This document shows positions 1-10,153 of a stretch of DNA of 64,000 nt, piece after piece. The stretch's first letter is position 1. Each line of letters starts with the position of its first letter. The stretch comes from Cryptomeria japonica (Eukaryota; Streptophyta; Pinopsida; Cupressales; Cupressaceae). The translations under genes and the position numbers were made by a program. Location of the stretch: the NCBI RefSeq assembly GCF_030272615.1, contig NC_081406.1:241863718-241927717 (forward strand), read 5' to 3'. The notes beneath the pieces were generated by a model. The model made no database searches, was not told the DNA's origin, and saw nothing but the letters and a program-made list of their open reading frames with translations.

Positions 1-28
1 TCATTCCATTTCCAGTCCACTCCTAGAC

Positions 29-892
29 TTGGATCAACAAGAATCAGAAAAGCCCTTACTCATTGGGGATCAAAAATCAAGCTTTGAAAAGAAAAATCTA
101 AAAGTCATAAATAAAGAAAAGTCCTTTAGTCCAAATCAAAATCAAAAGCTATTGGACTCTAAAAAAATCAAGGTCGAGGATAAAAATCATATGAAGAAAA
201 AAGAACAAGAGTTGATCTCCCCTAATATCAAAATAACTGGGGGCAAAAGTTCTACAATTTCAAGTCAAAAAGAATACTTGTTGATCCTAAGTCTCCATCA
301 TGCTATCCTACTTTCACTTCTTTTCACAATCATAAGCCTTCATCACTCATTCACTTGTTTCACACATCCATTCCCTTCTGGTGATACATCATGGACCTTT
401 AATGGAGCTTCCTCGAAGAACTTTGTTATCAGTGATGCCCAAACTTCTTTAGGTGACACTCATATAGGAAAACGTAGTCCACACACTAGTAATTCTATCT
501 CAATTCCTTCATCAAGGAAGACAGTCACTCAAGCTACATATCATTCAGTCAAGGAACAATGCAACTACAATCATAAAGTCAAGCCTCGCACATTTGAGGT
601 AGGTGACTTGGTTCTCAGAGAAAATCCTAAAAATCAGCAAGACAAAGAAAAGAAGGGCAAGTTCGAACCAAACTGGCTTGGTCCTTACATCATCACAACA
701 GCATATGGATCTGGTGCATATCAACTCTCAACCACAGAGGGTGAATCCTTGGAAGATCCTATCAACAGCATGCACCTTCGTAGGTTTTACACAGCTCTTC
801 AGAGTATCCCAAAAAATTCAAAAATACACAAAAATCAAAAAATTCAAAAATACAAAAAAATCAAAAAAAAATCAAAAAAATCAAAAAAGTAA
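29..892 (+). pseudogene. Ty3/gypsy polyprotein remnant ending in the integrase C-terminal domain
   Basis: The open frame encodes 287 residues. The only clear homology is in the second half, roughly residues 175-255, which has the integrase C-terminal pattern of plant Ty3 elements: KPRTFEVGDLVLRE, then a WLGPYII motif, a YQL strand and a terminal MHLRRFY. This domain would bind DNA in the integrase complex. Near residue 125 the short string WTFNGASSKN resembles the start of an RNase H domain, which suggests a large internal deletion has joined RNase H to the integrase tail. The N-terminal 120 residues are Lys/Gln-rich and unrecognised, and the last 30 are Lys-rich because they read through an A-rich tract. 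No start codon context is meaningful; this is a 5'-truncated fragment. Confidence 0.75.
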
Positions 893-900
893 AGAAAAAA
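816..900 (+). repeat. A-rich low-complexity tract
   Basis: Repeated A-runs broken by TC, such as aaaaatc and aaaaatac, follow the integrase tail directly. The tract is translated as a Lys-rich tail in the overlapping frame but looks like simple sequence in the element's 3' untranslated region. Confidence 0.7.
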
Positions 901-1059
901 CATTTCGTCCAACGGTGAAAACCACTTTGGTGGCACCCTGGGCAAGTACCATGGTGAAAACTGGGTCACCAGCGCCATGCGTAGAGACATTGCTCCTCCC
1001 TCCTTCAGGATTCTATTTCATCCTTTTACTTTGCACACACTCACATTCTATACATTCAT

Positions 1060-1344
1060 AATAAACTTACCCATTCCCATCATGGCTTGTTATTGATCTA
1101 CCCAAGATTGGTTAGCCATTCATAATAAACATTCATTTTTGCCCCTTTCCATCCATAATAAATCAGCTCCTATATGTGGCTAAGGCAAATCCTACATCTC
1201 GTGATGGGTGTGGAACTAAGAGTATCACATGTTTTGAGGAGTACAGTTTCTTCCAACTTTTTTCATTCTATCTGCGCATAATCCACAATAAAGCAACACT
1301 TCCATCGTCGATCCACAATAAAGTTCCATCTTCTCCCCAATAAA
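1060..1344 (+). terminator. Cluster of six AATAAA hexamers
   Basis: AATAAA occurs at 1060, 1124, 1157, 1287, 1317 and 1339 on the plus strand. Most sit in a repeated context, cataataaa or ccacaataaag. AATAAA is the canonical near-upstream polyadenylation element of plant transcripts, and the cluster lies downstream of a plus-strand integrase, so a transcript 3'-end region is a reasonable reading. Its activity is inferred. Confidence 0.4.
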
Positions 1345-1604
1345 GTATCAATTTCATGGATTCAGTCGGTTTCAAATGAGACACAACAGCAATAATGGGC
1401 TTCAACTAATCAAATCTTTCAACAGACGCAGACTACATTATGGTTCAATGCTATCTATCCTTTGTGAAAGTAAACATTGTGACCACAATCAAATAGACTT
1501 ATACAAGTGACAAGAGATACTAAACTTGAGGACTACAGTGGATGTTGGTGTTGAGTCTTGGTTTTCTTTTAATTTTATCTTTTGGTGACATGTCTTTTAG
1601 CTTT

Positions 1605-1655
1605 TCCAGGATGTCTTTGACTAGAGATTCTATCTCCAGGATGTCTTTGACTAGA
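1605..1655. repeat. 21-bp direct repeat with 30-bp period
   Basis: The 21-mer beginning tccaggatgtctttg and ending actaga is present at 1605-1625 and again at 1635-1655, separated by 9 bp. Confidence 0.8.
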
Positions 1656-2459
1656 AATGCAAGGATGGGGTATCGTCACCTATTTTTCTTTTGTTGTCTA
1701 TGGATTGTCTCTTAATAATGCTATGACTTATCCAAAGATAAGAGGACACTGTGAATCTAGTATGAACTGGGGCATTCCTTGTTTTTGATTGTCTTATCTC
1801 CATGCAAATAGGTACAATGACTTTCTGGGTCGAGCATATGCCTCGATTGTCATAACCTACTTGCCGTAATAAAGCTCAAAGATGATAACACACAAGAAGC
1901 TCTTTCACTTTCATATCTTCTATCTTCCATCCCCCTTTCTTGATTGACTTCCATCATCCTTCTTGAGTCCGTGTAGCCTTCTATCACATGGTTGAGTATA
2001 ATGACACACCAAAAACATTTGCATTTCATGTAGTTGCACCTGCATTACCACATATAAGCATTTCATACATACATATAGAAATCACAATTGCATCACATCC
2101 TGCACACAACACGTATTAGCACATTTTACATTTGCATTATCATATCCATTTGCATTTCATACATTCATATTTGCATTGGCATAACATATAAAAACATAAA
2201 AGTACAAAAATATTGCATTTCATCATATACATATTTGCATCCATATCATAACCATCACATAGAAACATACATCATGAAACATCTCATCACATAGGTACAC
2301 ATGCATATAGCTGCCGCAAAGATGAATCATCTCATATATATAAATCATAAATGTCATGGTACAATGATGTCAAAATACATATGGCTACAAAATCACCCGA
2401 AGGTGTCTACATCATAATACAAAATGGTACAAAACTGATACATAGGGAGCTCTCTATGG

Positions 2460-4400
2460 CTATGATGAACTCCCTCCCTCGGAGCCGCCTGGCCTCGATG
2501 GAGTCTGAGCCCTAGAAGGACCCACCCCAGGGTCATCTCTCTTGCCCCCTCTATCTAGTGGTGGTGGAGGACCCATAACCCCACTGTTGGACGCCTGTCT
2601 CCTCTGGCTCCCTCCTGTAGCCATCGCTATCCGCGATGGTCTGCTAAAGCTCTTCACCCGCTGCTCTGGTGGCACTACCCCGTAGTATAGGTCTCGCTAG
2701 TAACCTATCTCCTCCCTTTCCCGTAGAACATAGGCATATCTAGCCCCTGTGTCCTCTGTTGCCTGCCTCCTAGCCCTCAGTGTTGTCTCAGCCTCAGTAT
2801 AGCACTAGATAGCCTGATCTTGCTCATGCTTTGTATCCCTCAATCGCCTCCTGAGACTAGCAGTCTCCCTCTCCAGGTCCTAGATCTCATATGCCTATCC
2901 CTGGCAGATCTTCCTCAGCTCAAGCAGCTCATCCTCCTCCTCCTCGGCCCCCTATGCCTCTACCTGTAGCTCCCCCTATACTGGTGGTTGTGCCTATACC
3001 TGTGCCTCTGCCTATACCTGCCTCTGCCCCTGTCCCTGGACCTATATAGGACCCTGTGCTGCTGGCACCTGTAGTGGCAATCCACCGCGACCCCTCACCA
3101 CCCGAGCCTATCTCTCCACCCCACCCTCTCTCCGTGGAGTCACCCTCCTCTCTCCAACTACACCCTGCCTCCTCCGTCAGCCTCTCCCCCCCACCATCTC
3201 CATCATCATCCCCATCCCCACCACCATCTCCATCTAGAGGCTCCCTTGGGTCTGTCAGTCATGGAAAGGGATGCTCAGCCCAATATGCAGTGTACTCTGC
3301 ATCCATCTCTGCATCCTCAATCTCTGGCCACATATCCCATGGCATAGGCACCATCTCTACCAGCTGCATCATGGCCTGATCATATGACAACTGTGGCCCA
3401 AAGTGTGCCTAATCCCTGACTATTCGAGCATACATCCCGGAACCCTGTGGCATCCGTTGAATACAGCCAAACTGTCTGCATACCCTGTCAACCAGTTGTC
3501 TCTCCAATACATAGGGCGTCTACCCAATCAGGTATCTGTTCCGGAAGGTATAAGGTAGATCTACTGCGTCCTCCTCCCACTGCTCGCACTCACGATACGA
3601 CCTCCATATCACAGTGTCGATCTCATCCAGGACTCGACGCCAATGCTCCAACCTGTCAATCTGTGGTTGTGATGTAATCATATCATACAAGTGAACAAAG
3701 TTGCGTCCATGACCCCTGCCCTTGAAATGTATTGGTCAGGTAATCGACAGATGCTCATATGCCCACACCTGCAACAATGTAACTCCGCAGCCCAATCCTA
3801 CGAATCCATGATACACAAATTGATGCAGCTCATAGTACAAGTGTGCCAACACAAATGGTCCCTAGGCATATCTGGTGTGTTGTGTAACCAGTGTCTCCAA
3901 GGTGCTCCCCCAGCCCATAGCCAACCCTTGTGTCGCCCTATCTAGACACAGGAACCCACTGATCACTCCTCCTAACACTGCTAGTAGTGCCAGTCTTGTC
4001 GATGTCATCGTGTCCCATGCCACATGTCCAGCCCTCATCTCCAGTCCCGAGTCCTGGAACACTCATCTCAGGGCCTCCCTGTCTCCATCTCGATCATAGG
4101 GTATCAGCGTCCTGTCGATCGATATCCTCAATATCCTGTACACATCCTCTAAGGTGACCGTCATCTCACCCATCAGCAAATGAAAGTGCATGTCTCAGAA
4201 TGCCATCTCTCAGCAAGTGTAGTCAGCAAACCCATGTTCGCCTGAAACTCAGGCACATATAGAATGTATCGTAGACCCATACCCTCAATAGCAGCTCAGT
4301 CCTCGAATGTCAGCTCTGGTCATAATCTCTATGTTGACGGGAATCTCTCTCGTGACTCTAGCATAGGCAAATACTCCTGCAGTCAAGCAAAGTAATCATG
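2460..4400 (-). pseudogene. Plant mobile domain (PMD, aminotransferase-like) pseudogene
   Basis: Reading leftward from about 4400, one frame contains a conserved-looking protein with recurrent single stops. The first block is HLLMGEMTVTLEDVYRILRI followed by LIPYDRD. Next come a hydrophobic block (LALLAVLGGVISGFLC), then FVLAHLYYELHQFVYHG, LLQVWAYEHL, and a region with LDEIDTVIWRSYREC and YVLERQLVDRVCRQFGCIQ. This order is that of the plant mobile domain family, found in plant transposons and in domesticated MAIL/MAIN-like proteins. A Gly/Asp/Glu-rich linker follows (about 3060-3260), then a poorly conserved C-terminal segment to 2460. At least four in-frame stops are visible, TAG or TGA at positions where Gln or Arg is plausible. 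No transposon ends were recognised around it. Confidence 0.7.
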
Positions 4401-4402
4401 TC

Positions 4403-4565
4403 AGTCATAGTGGCATTCACTGTTCATCACAAAATGTTGTTTTTTATCTTAAGCGCTTATGATACTCTATCCTAGTGACACTCATTGTTCATCACAAAGT
4501 GTTGCTTCTATCCTAGTGACACTCACTGTTCATCACAAAGTGTTGCTTCTATCCTAGTGACACTA
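4403..4565. repeat. 41-bp tandem repeat, about 3.5 copies
   Basis: The phrase ctatcctagtgacactca recurs at 4467, 4508 and 4549, exactly 41 bp apart, each followed by gttcatcacaaagtgttgctt. A more diverged first copy starts near 4403 and a partial copy ends near 4565. Confidence 0.9.
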
Positions 4566-4574
4566 TCTTTATTT

Positions 4575-4800
4575 ATTTAATTATTTTATCCCAATTCTTC
4601 TATTAATTAAATAAATCTTTATTTACTTAATTAATTCATTTATCCTCTTCTAGCCTTATTTCTCATTTAATTAAATACAGTTATTTATTTAAATTACCCT
4701 TTTCCTAAATAAAAATAAATATCTTATTTATTTAATTGATCCCACTTCCTCTATTAATTAAATAAATCTTTATTTATTTAATTAATTCATTAACCTTTTC
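4575..4800. repeat. AT-rich region with two copies of a palindromic module
   Basis: A module of about 65 bp appears twice (about 4590-4655 and 4740-4805). Its core at 4753-4786 is a perfect inverted repeat: ATTAATTAAATAAAT on each arm (15 bp) around a CTTT loop. The copy at 4602-4635 has one mismatch. It could fold as a hairpin or cruciform. No gene is present. Confidence 0.8.
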
Positions 4801-4945
4801 TACCTATGACACATGTCATTCATCTCTTAATTCCTACACTACCTACCCTCTTATTATTTTTTTATTTCCTCTACCTACCCTCTAATCACAGCCGACCTCT
4901 TTTTACACCTCTCAATCTTATCCCTCCATTTCATATAGTGTGTTC

Positions 4946-4953
4946 TATATAAG
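4946..4953 (+). promoter_or_regulatory. TATA-box-like motif TATATAAG
   Basis: TATATAAG lies in a plus-strand context that resembles an LTR U3/R junction. No other LTR feature was confirmed and the stretch from 4806 to 5460 holds no supportable gene. Transcription from here is inference. Confidence 0.3.
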
Positions 4954-5464
4954 AGGATGCTTCCTTCACTATCAACCCCAATTAACTAACTGATTGACTA
5001 CTTGATCAATTGACGACACTATGCCTTTGCACTTTCATATGCAATCCTACTTGCAACCACATTTCTGTTCTTTGTTGAGCTCTTGTGCATATAAAATCTG
5101 AGAGCAAATATATCAAGCAAGATCAATGGAGATATGAAGAATGGAGATCCAAACCCTATTGGACATGTGATGGTATAATCTTTGTGATTTCATTTGATTT
5201 GCATTGTCTTAGGTAATCTTCATATGTTATGGTGGATCTTTGTTATTGTTAGGCAAGGGTTTTTGTGGTTGAACTCATTTAGTCTTTCATCATTGTTGTT
5301 ATCCATTTTCACCATATATAATACTATGTTGAAATCACTCACAATCAGATATTGTTTGTTATTCCAACTAATTATCTTAAGGATTCCTATAAGTTTGTCA
5401 AGCTTAGTCAATAGACCTTCAGGTCAATGGCCAATGAACGAGGCCTTAGCTAAAGGCTGATGAC

Positions 5465-6003
5465 CTCCTGCCCTTCAGGCTCTGCAAGACCTAGGTGAGT
5501 GTACCTACAATACCTTTGACATACGACGTGTTATATGTGGTACTGTTGAATAACATATGCATCTTAATGAAAATATACCAAGGAAGGATGATTTATCCTT
5601 GATTGAAATTACTCCTCTTGGTTTGACAACATTAATGTGCATATTGAGATGAAATCCTACACTAAACTACTCCTACGATAGAAAGTAAAGATTATTATGA
5701 TTCTAATGATCCCGAAAACAACTAAGAAAGTAAAACCAGTGTGTATTCATTAGGTAACAGGGTCAAGTAGCAAAATAACTATGACAATGTAATATTGTAC
5801 TTTGCATATTAACCTCTAATTCAACATTTATGCCTTACATACAATGTTGCAGAAACAAACATTTAGATTCTTCTTGGAGATCACAACCAAGTATAACTGC
5901 ATTATTGTACTTGAGATGTAGTATTTAACCCTTTCATTAAAAGAGACTCACTACCCAAATTACATATTCTCCATTAAAGAAGACAAATCAATATACCATT
6001 GAC
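5465..6003. other. Unassigned AT-rich sequence, no gene seen
   Basis: I see no coding pattern, repeat or transposon terminus here. It immediately precedes the target-site duplication of the solo LTR and so belongs to the same pre-insertion sequence as 7237 onward, possibly the 3' part of TE1. Confidence 0.5.
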
Positions 6004-6008
6004 ATACT

Positions 6009-7231
6009 TGTAAAGTGGAAAATTGGGAACCTTAGCCAAATTTGCCACTTGGAAGATAGATGGGAACTTAACTAAGGTTCAATTTTCACTTGAGGAGACT
6101 TTACATTCAAAAGAGGGGGATGAATCTACTAGATCCAATCCCAAAGGATGCAAGGATTGAATACTAAGTAGATTGGAATGGAATTAACCCTCTTTTGTAA
6201 GTTGATTGATTGAATTAAGACAAAGTGATGAAAATAAAGGCAAAGTATATGAAAACAGTGAGCTACAGATTCAGAATTCAGTCATGCACCTAGATTTGAG
6301 AAGTTTGAGATGATTCGGAGCTGCTCTGAGAAATCCGAGAAAAGTTGTAGGGATCATGTGTCCGGATAGGGGCGCCCTCCTATCAGTCCTCTGAACTTTC
6401 CGCACATCGAAAAGGGTTTTTTTGTCTCTACGAATAAAGCTTAATTCCAGAAGTGCAACTGCGCACCTGTTTCCTGCACACAGAAGGAAAGGGAAATGTG
6501 TTGGGAATAAGGGTTTGTCTTCAGATCAAACCCTGGTTTTAGAATTAACCAAGTGATTGAAATAATGTAAATGAAATGAATGAAAGTAGAAATCCTCCTC
6601 TTTGAGGGGATGTTGAATTGAATGAAATTGAAATTCTTATACCTCCTTGTGAAGTTTTGCTTACCTCCACATGGAATTAGGGTTTCATGAAGTAGAATGT
6701 TGATCTCCTCTTCAATGCTTGAAATCTTATCTATATTTTTGCTCCAAAGCTTGAAGGAAGACTAAAAATGCTCATTTGCTCTTGAATACTTGAATGCTTG
6801 TTCTCTTGAATGCTTGGATGCTTGATAATAATTGATGATAGATTCGATAGGATATCAAATGAGAGGGGAAATCCCTCTTATATACTTGTTAGTGGGTTTA
6901 ACTGACTGGTTTTCTGACTTAGGTCGACATAGGGGGGAGTTCCCACTTCAAATTTGAGTTAGTTCCCAGGGGAGAGGATCAAGGGAGGTCCCAAATAAGG
7001 GATCCCAGAGTGCCACATCATGGTCCCAGTGGATTTTAGGGAACCATGCCCTGGTTCTACCCTATTTTAGGGCAGGATCAAGGTGTAGGCAGAGTGCAAG
7101 GTTGATTTACAATGTATTTTTGATGTACATGAGCACATTCAGGTCTTCGATCAAGTCGAGGGGTGCAAACACTAAGGCGAAGACCCAAATGCAGTAAAAA
7201 ATTATAAGGGATGCAATTTTAGGATGTTACA
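6009..7231 (-). mobile_element. Solo LTR of the TE7 family
   Basis: A 1223-bp sequence begins TGTAAAGTGG and ends GGATGTTACA (TG...CA), and is flanked on both sides by the 5-bp duplication ATACT (6004-6008 and 7232-7236). It aligns along its length with the LTR at 49297-50488. Shared landmarks include a gagctacag phrase, a gcgc/gggcgctc box, a run of tgaatgcttg words and a TATA-like segment read on the minus strand. Nothing internal to a retrotransposon is left, so it arose by recombination between two LTRs, a well-known route to solo LTRs. The minus orientation follows from the polypurine tract next to the related LTR. Confidence 0.9.
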
Positions 7232-7236
7232 ATACT

Positions 7237-7500
7237 GATTCATGTAATGCATACACAGAATTGGAGACAATCTAAACTGCTTCTTTTCATTAATTCAAGA
7301 ATAAAAAGTACATTTTCATCAGAACGAGACAGTAAGAATCTACAAAACCTTCTTCTATTACTAAGAATTCACACCTTATACATTCTACTTACTTTTCAAA
7401 TTCCAAAATCCTTTACTACTGGCCCTAATTTCCCTTTTATAACACAAGGAAGCTAAAACAAGCTTCAGGCCAGTAGTACACATGTCAAAAAATGACTACA
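7237..7500. other. Unassigned sequence right of the solo LTR
   Basis: It starts at the end of the ATACT duplication and continues the sequence interrupted by the solo LTR. No coding or repeat signal was recognised. Confidence 0.4.
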
Positions 7501-8610
7501 TTACAATGAGAATATGCCTAAAGGCATCTTTACAAGTACATGACAAAAAATCAACTTTGAGGGAGAAGAGAACGTGGCTAAGATAACTACTTCTTGATAT
7601 TGGAGCTGCAGGCAAGTGTAGTGGGGTTGAGGTTTCTCCATATTCTGACATCCATCCCTACTGGAATTCAAAATTTTATGTTGAAGTTGATGTTGCCCCA
7701 AAAGATACATGTTGAATATGACGCAAAAAGATGTCCAGCTGCAAAAGAAGCCTACAAAAAGAATGTGGCAAACAAAGACTGAAAGGGAAAGCTACTCCCA
7801 TCTAGCTGCTCTTCTATAAGCATGCAATGCTCCTTATGCCAGTTTTCAATTTGTGCAATGGTGGGCCAACTAAAATATTTTGGCTTTTGTAGCTTGCTCA
7901 ATGCCTCCCTAATCTTATGATAATACCTTGACAAAAACTTCATGTGTTCAAGTTCCACAAAAATATTGGGGACCACCAACTTGGCCAAGTTTAGCACTGA
8001 GGGGTTTGATACAGATGCATCTTTGTCTTTGTTTTCATAGAAATAATAGAATATATCCTACCCCCTATCTGTAGTATGTTCATCCCTACATTTTGAGCAC
8101 TTATAAAAAAACACCTTCTTCAAGGAGTCCTGCATTGTAGACATTAAATAAATCCACCAAATCCTAGTGGAGACCCCTTACATCTTTCTTCTTTTTCTTC
8201 TCCATTTCAACTAATTGTTCTTCAATCTACTGGCTGAGGGTTTCAGCACTTACAACCGGAACAAATGGGGTTTGTGAAGGTGGCAATGCTTTAGCAAGTG
8301 GTGTGGTTTGAATTAGAGGCAAAGTTGTGGACTCTCTTTTTCTTTGGCTTCGAGCTTTTAGCTGGGGTAGATGAAACTTGTTCAACAATAGGCTTGTTGA
8401 AGATTTGACGCATAACAAGAATGATGGTAATTAAGGTGGCCTTTATAATTTTTGGGCTGATGGACTTCTTCCTCTTAAGTTTGGAGCTCTCCCCTTGTTT
8501 GAGAGCTTTCTCAGTAATCAAGTTGGTAGTGGTTTTATGTTTTAGGGCTATAACTACTTGGTAGGGTGATTTTTCCTCCTCTAAATACACAGAAACCCTA
8601 TAGCCAACCT
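7501..8610 (-). pseudogene. Unrecognised decayed protein-coding region
   Basis: Three minus-strand segments look coding but need frame changes to join. One at about 8590-8291 is Lys/Ser-rich with a basic KSSKPKKKR patch. One at about 7997-7752 contains FVELEHMKFLSRYYHKIREA and a Trp-rich WPTIAQIENWHKEH string. A tail runs to about 7501. I do not recognise the family. Its strand matches TE1, whose integrase ends at 44977 and whose 3' region is interrupted by TE2, so it could be an extra 3' ORF of TE1 or part of another element. No domain can be assigned. Confidence 0.3.
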
Positions 8611-9118
8611 AATGAACTTTTCAACGGAATTGCGGAGCAATAGGCTACAATTGTTACTTGTGTTTTGAGAGATTTTCTAGACAATTCTGTCACTGCAAGT
8701 CACCTTTGATCGCCTAGAACTCTTGAATGCTAGGTGAACAAATGAATTGCAGAAATAAGATTTATTCTTTGCAAGAAATATGGAATTCATTCACCATTAA
8801 TTCACTTCATGCGAGCATTACGAGTTAGTGTCCTTGAAATTTGAATTTTGTCATTGATCTGAGAATGAATGGTCCAACTCTTATTTTGACTTCGTTTGAT
8901 TGTCGAGGTGGCATCCTTTAATCCTCATCATCACATACCCTTTATTTTCCTTTATATATCTCGCTATCTATTTCTTTATTTTATTACTGCGAGGTAGAGA
9001 GGAATCCCTTTTCTCTTTAATATATCTCCCCGCTAGTCCATGGGATCATTTTGCTCTTTGCTTCTACCCTACAAGGTAGAGGGAAAGCATCTTCCCTTTG
9101 CCTTTGTTCTCCTCATTG
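8611..9118 (-). other. TE1 3' region, left of the TE2 insertion
   Basis: No gene is visible. Two copies of a gaggtagag-type box (about 8987 and 9066) match boxes at 44110, 44283 and 44452 on the other side of TE2. CATTG at 9114-9118 is repeated at 43823-43827. Both facts support this stretch having once been joined to 43828 onward. Confidence 0.55.
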
Positions 9119-9129
9119 TGTTGGCAATA
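9119..9129 (+). repeat. TE2 5' LTR remnant (11 bp)
   Basis: Between CATTG and the primer-binding region only tgttggcaata is present, where related TE5 has a 1365-bp LTR. The string looks like an LTR start (TGTTGG) fused to an LTR end (CAATA, compare CAACA). Confidence 0.5.
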
Positions 9130-9131
9130 AT

Positions 9132-9143
9132 TGGTATCAGAGC
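9132..9143 (+). other. TE2 primer-binding site (initiator Met tRNA type)
   Basis: TGGTATCAGAGC is the standard copia primer site complementary to the 3' end of initiator methionine tRNA. The following leader matches that of TE5 base for base for about 10 more positions. Confidence 0.9.
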
Positions 9144-9185
9144 TAGATCCTCTTAAAGAAGCTTGACTGCTTGAGGTGATCCAGA

Positions 9186-10123
9186 ATGGCAACCTATGCT
9201 TATAACAAGGAGAGTTTGATATTTGATGGAATGAAATACACTCTTTGGAAGAACCGGATGGAATGTCACTTGAGATGCATCAATGAAGATTACTAGAAGA
9301 TTACTAAGAATGTGTATAATGTTCCTCTGAATGGTCCTACAACTCTGGATGAGATAAAGGAAGTTCAATTCACTATTAGAGCTAAGGAAGCATTGTTGAG
9401 TGCCTTGTTTGATTCTGAGACGAAAATGATTGGTGTGGTTCCCCTACGCCTTAGAATAATGTGATGGATTTGCATACTGCTTATGAGATCTGGAAGAAGC
9501 TAGAGACTTTGTATGAAGGTGGCAACCATGTGAAAGTTTCTAAGTTGCAAAGCTTGAAGGGAAAGTATGAGATATTGGAAATGGGTGAAGATGAGAACAT
9601 TACCTCCTTTATGCAGAAAGTGAATGGGCTTGTGTTGAACATCAGATGTGTTGGTGGAATATTGGAAGAATTAGATATTGTTGCTCAAGTGTTGAGATCC
9701 TTTCCCCTTGCTTACAAGCACAAAGTTGTTGCTATTAAGGATATCCAGACCGTGATAGATGTGACTAGAGACATGTTGATTAGAAAGTTTGTTGCCTTTG
9801 AGTTGAGCGAATTTGGAGAAACTCTTCCTAAGTTAGAATCTGCATTCAAAGATACTATATCTGAGAAGCAGAAATATGATCCAAGAGAAAGTTCTACAAG
9901 GGTGTCTAGATGTGAGAAGGACATGAGAGAGGTTGAAGAAGAAGAAAGAGAGTTTGAGGAGCTTGAAGCCCTAATTGCTAGAAGGTTTCCTAAAGGAGCT
10001 GATAAGTATGAAGGAAAGTTGCCTCTTAAATGTTTTTCATGCAATAAGACAGGAGATTTTGCCTCAAGGTGTCCGAAAAGAGTTCCTAAGAAGCTATTGA
10101 ATCCATACAAGCCTAAATATTAG
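9186..10123 (+). pseudogene. TE2 gag (copia nucleocapsid)
   Basis: The start ATG at 9186 follows the leader by about 40 bp, as in TE5. The first part (MATYAYNKESLIFDG) is in one frame to about 9455, where a frameshift moves the rest into the frame of 9461-10123. It carries the UBN2-type gag core (LETLYEG, KVSKLQSLKGKYE, DENITSFMQKVN) and an acidic coiled-coil-like stretch (EEEEREFEELEAL). The nucleocapsid knuckle is CFSCNKTGDFASRC, in which the expected His is Asp, so zinc binding is probably lost. A TAG stop at about 9294 stands where homologues have Trp. Confidence 0.85.
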
Positions 10124-10153
10124 AAGAAGTGTTATTTTGTTGTTGATGAAGGT

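Larger units (their letters stand above)
903..2455. other. Non-coding 3' region of the first Ty3 element
   Basis: No coding region can be supported. It begins with two related phrases containing ggtgaaaac (about 915 and 952), continues into a cluster of AATAAA hexamers (1060-1344), a short direct repeat (1605-1655) and a stretch rich in tttgcatttcat-like words (2010-2300). This is plausibly the 3' untranslated region and LTR of the plus-strand Ty3 element whose integrase tail lies just upstream, but I could not find the LTR ends. Confidence 0.45.

Noticed and set aside
3056-4099. Plus-strand frames with Ser/Pro-rich products
   Set aside because: They are reverse shadows of the plant mobile domain pseudogene, whose minus-strand frame carries the recognisable blocks.
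4403-4565. CRISPR-like array
   Set aside because: The 41-bp units are directly adjacent without unique spacers, and the window is plant nuclear DNA.
5194-5460. An 88-codon plus-strand frame as a membrane protein gene
   Set aside because: The hydrophobic composition comes from T-rich sequence, there is an overlapping frame on the other strand, and no homology or gene context is visible.
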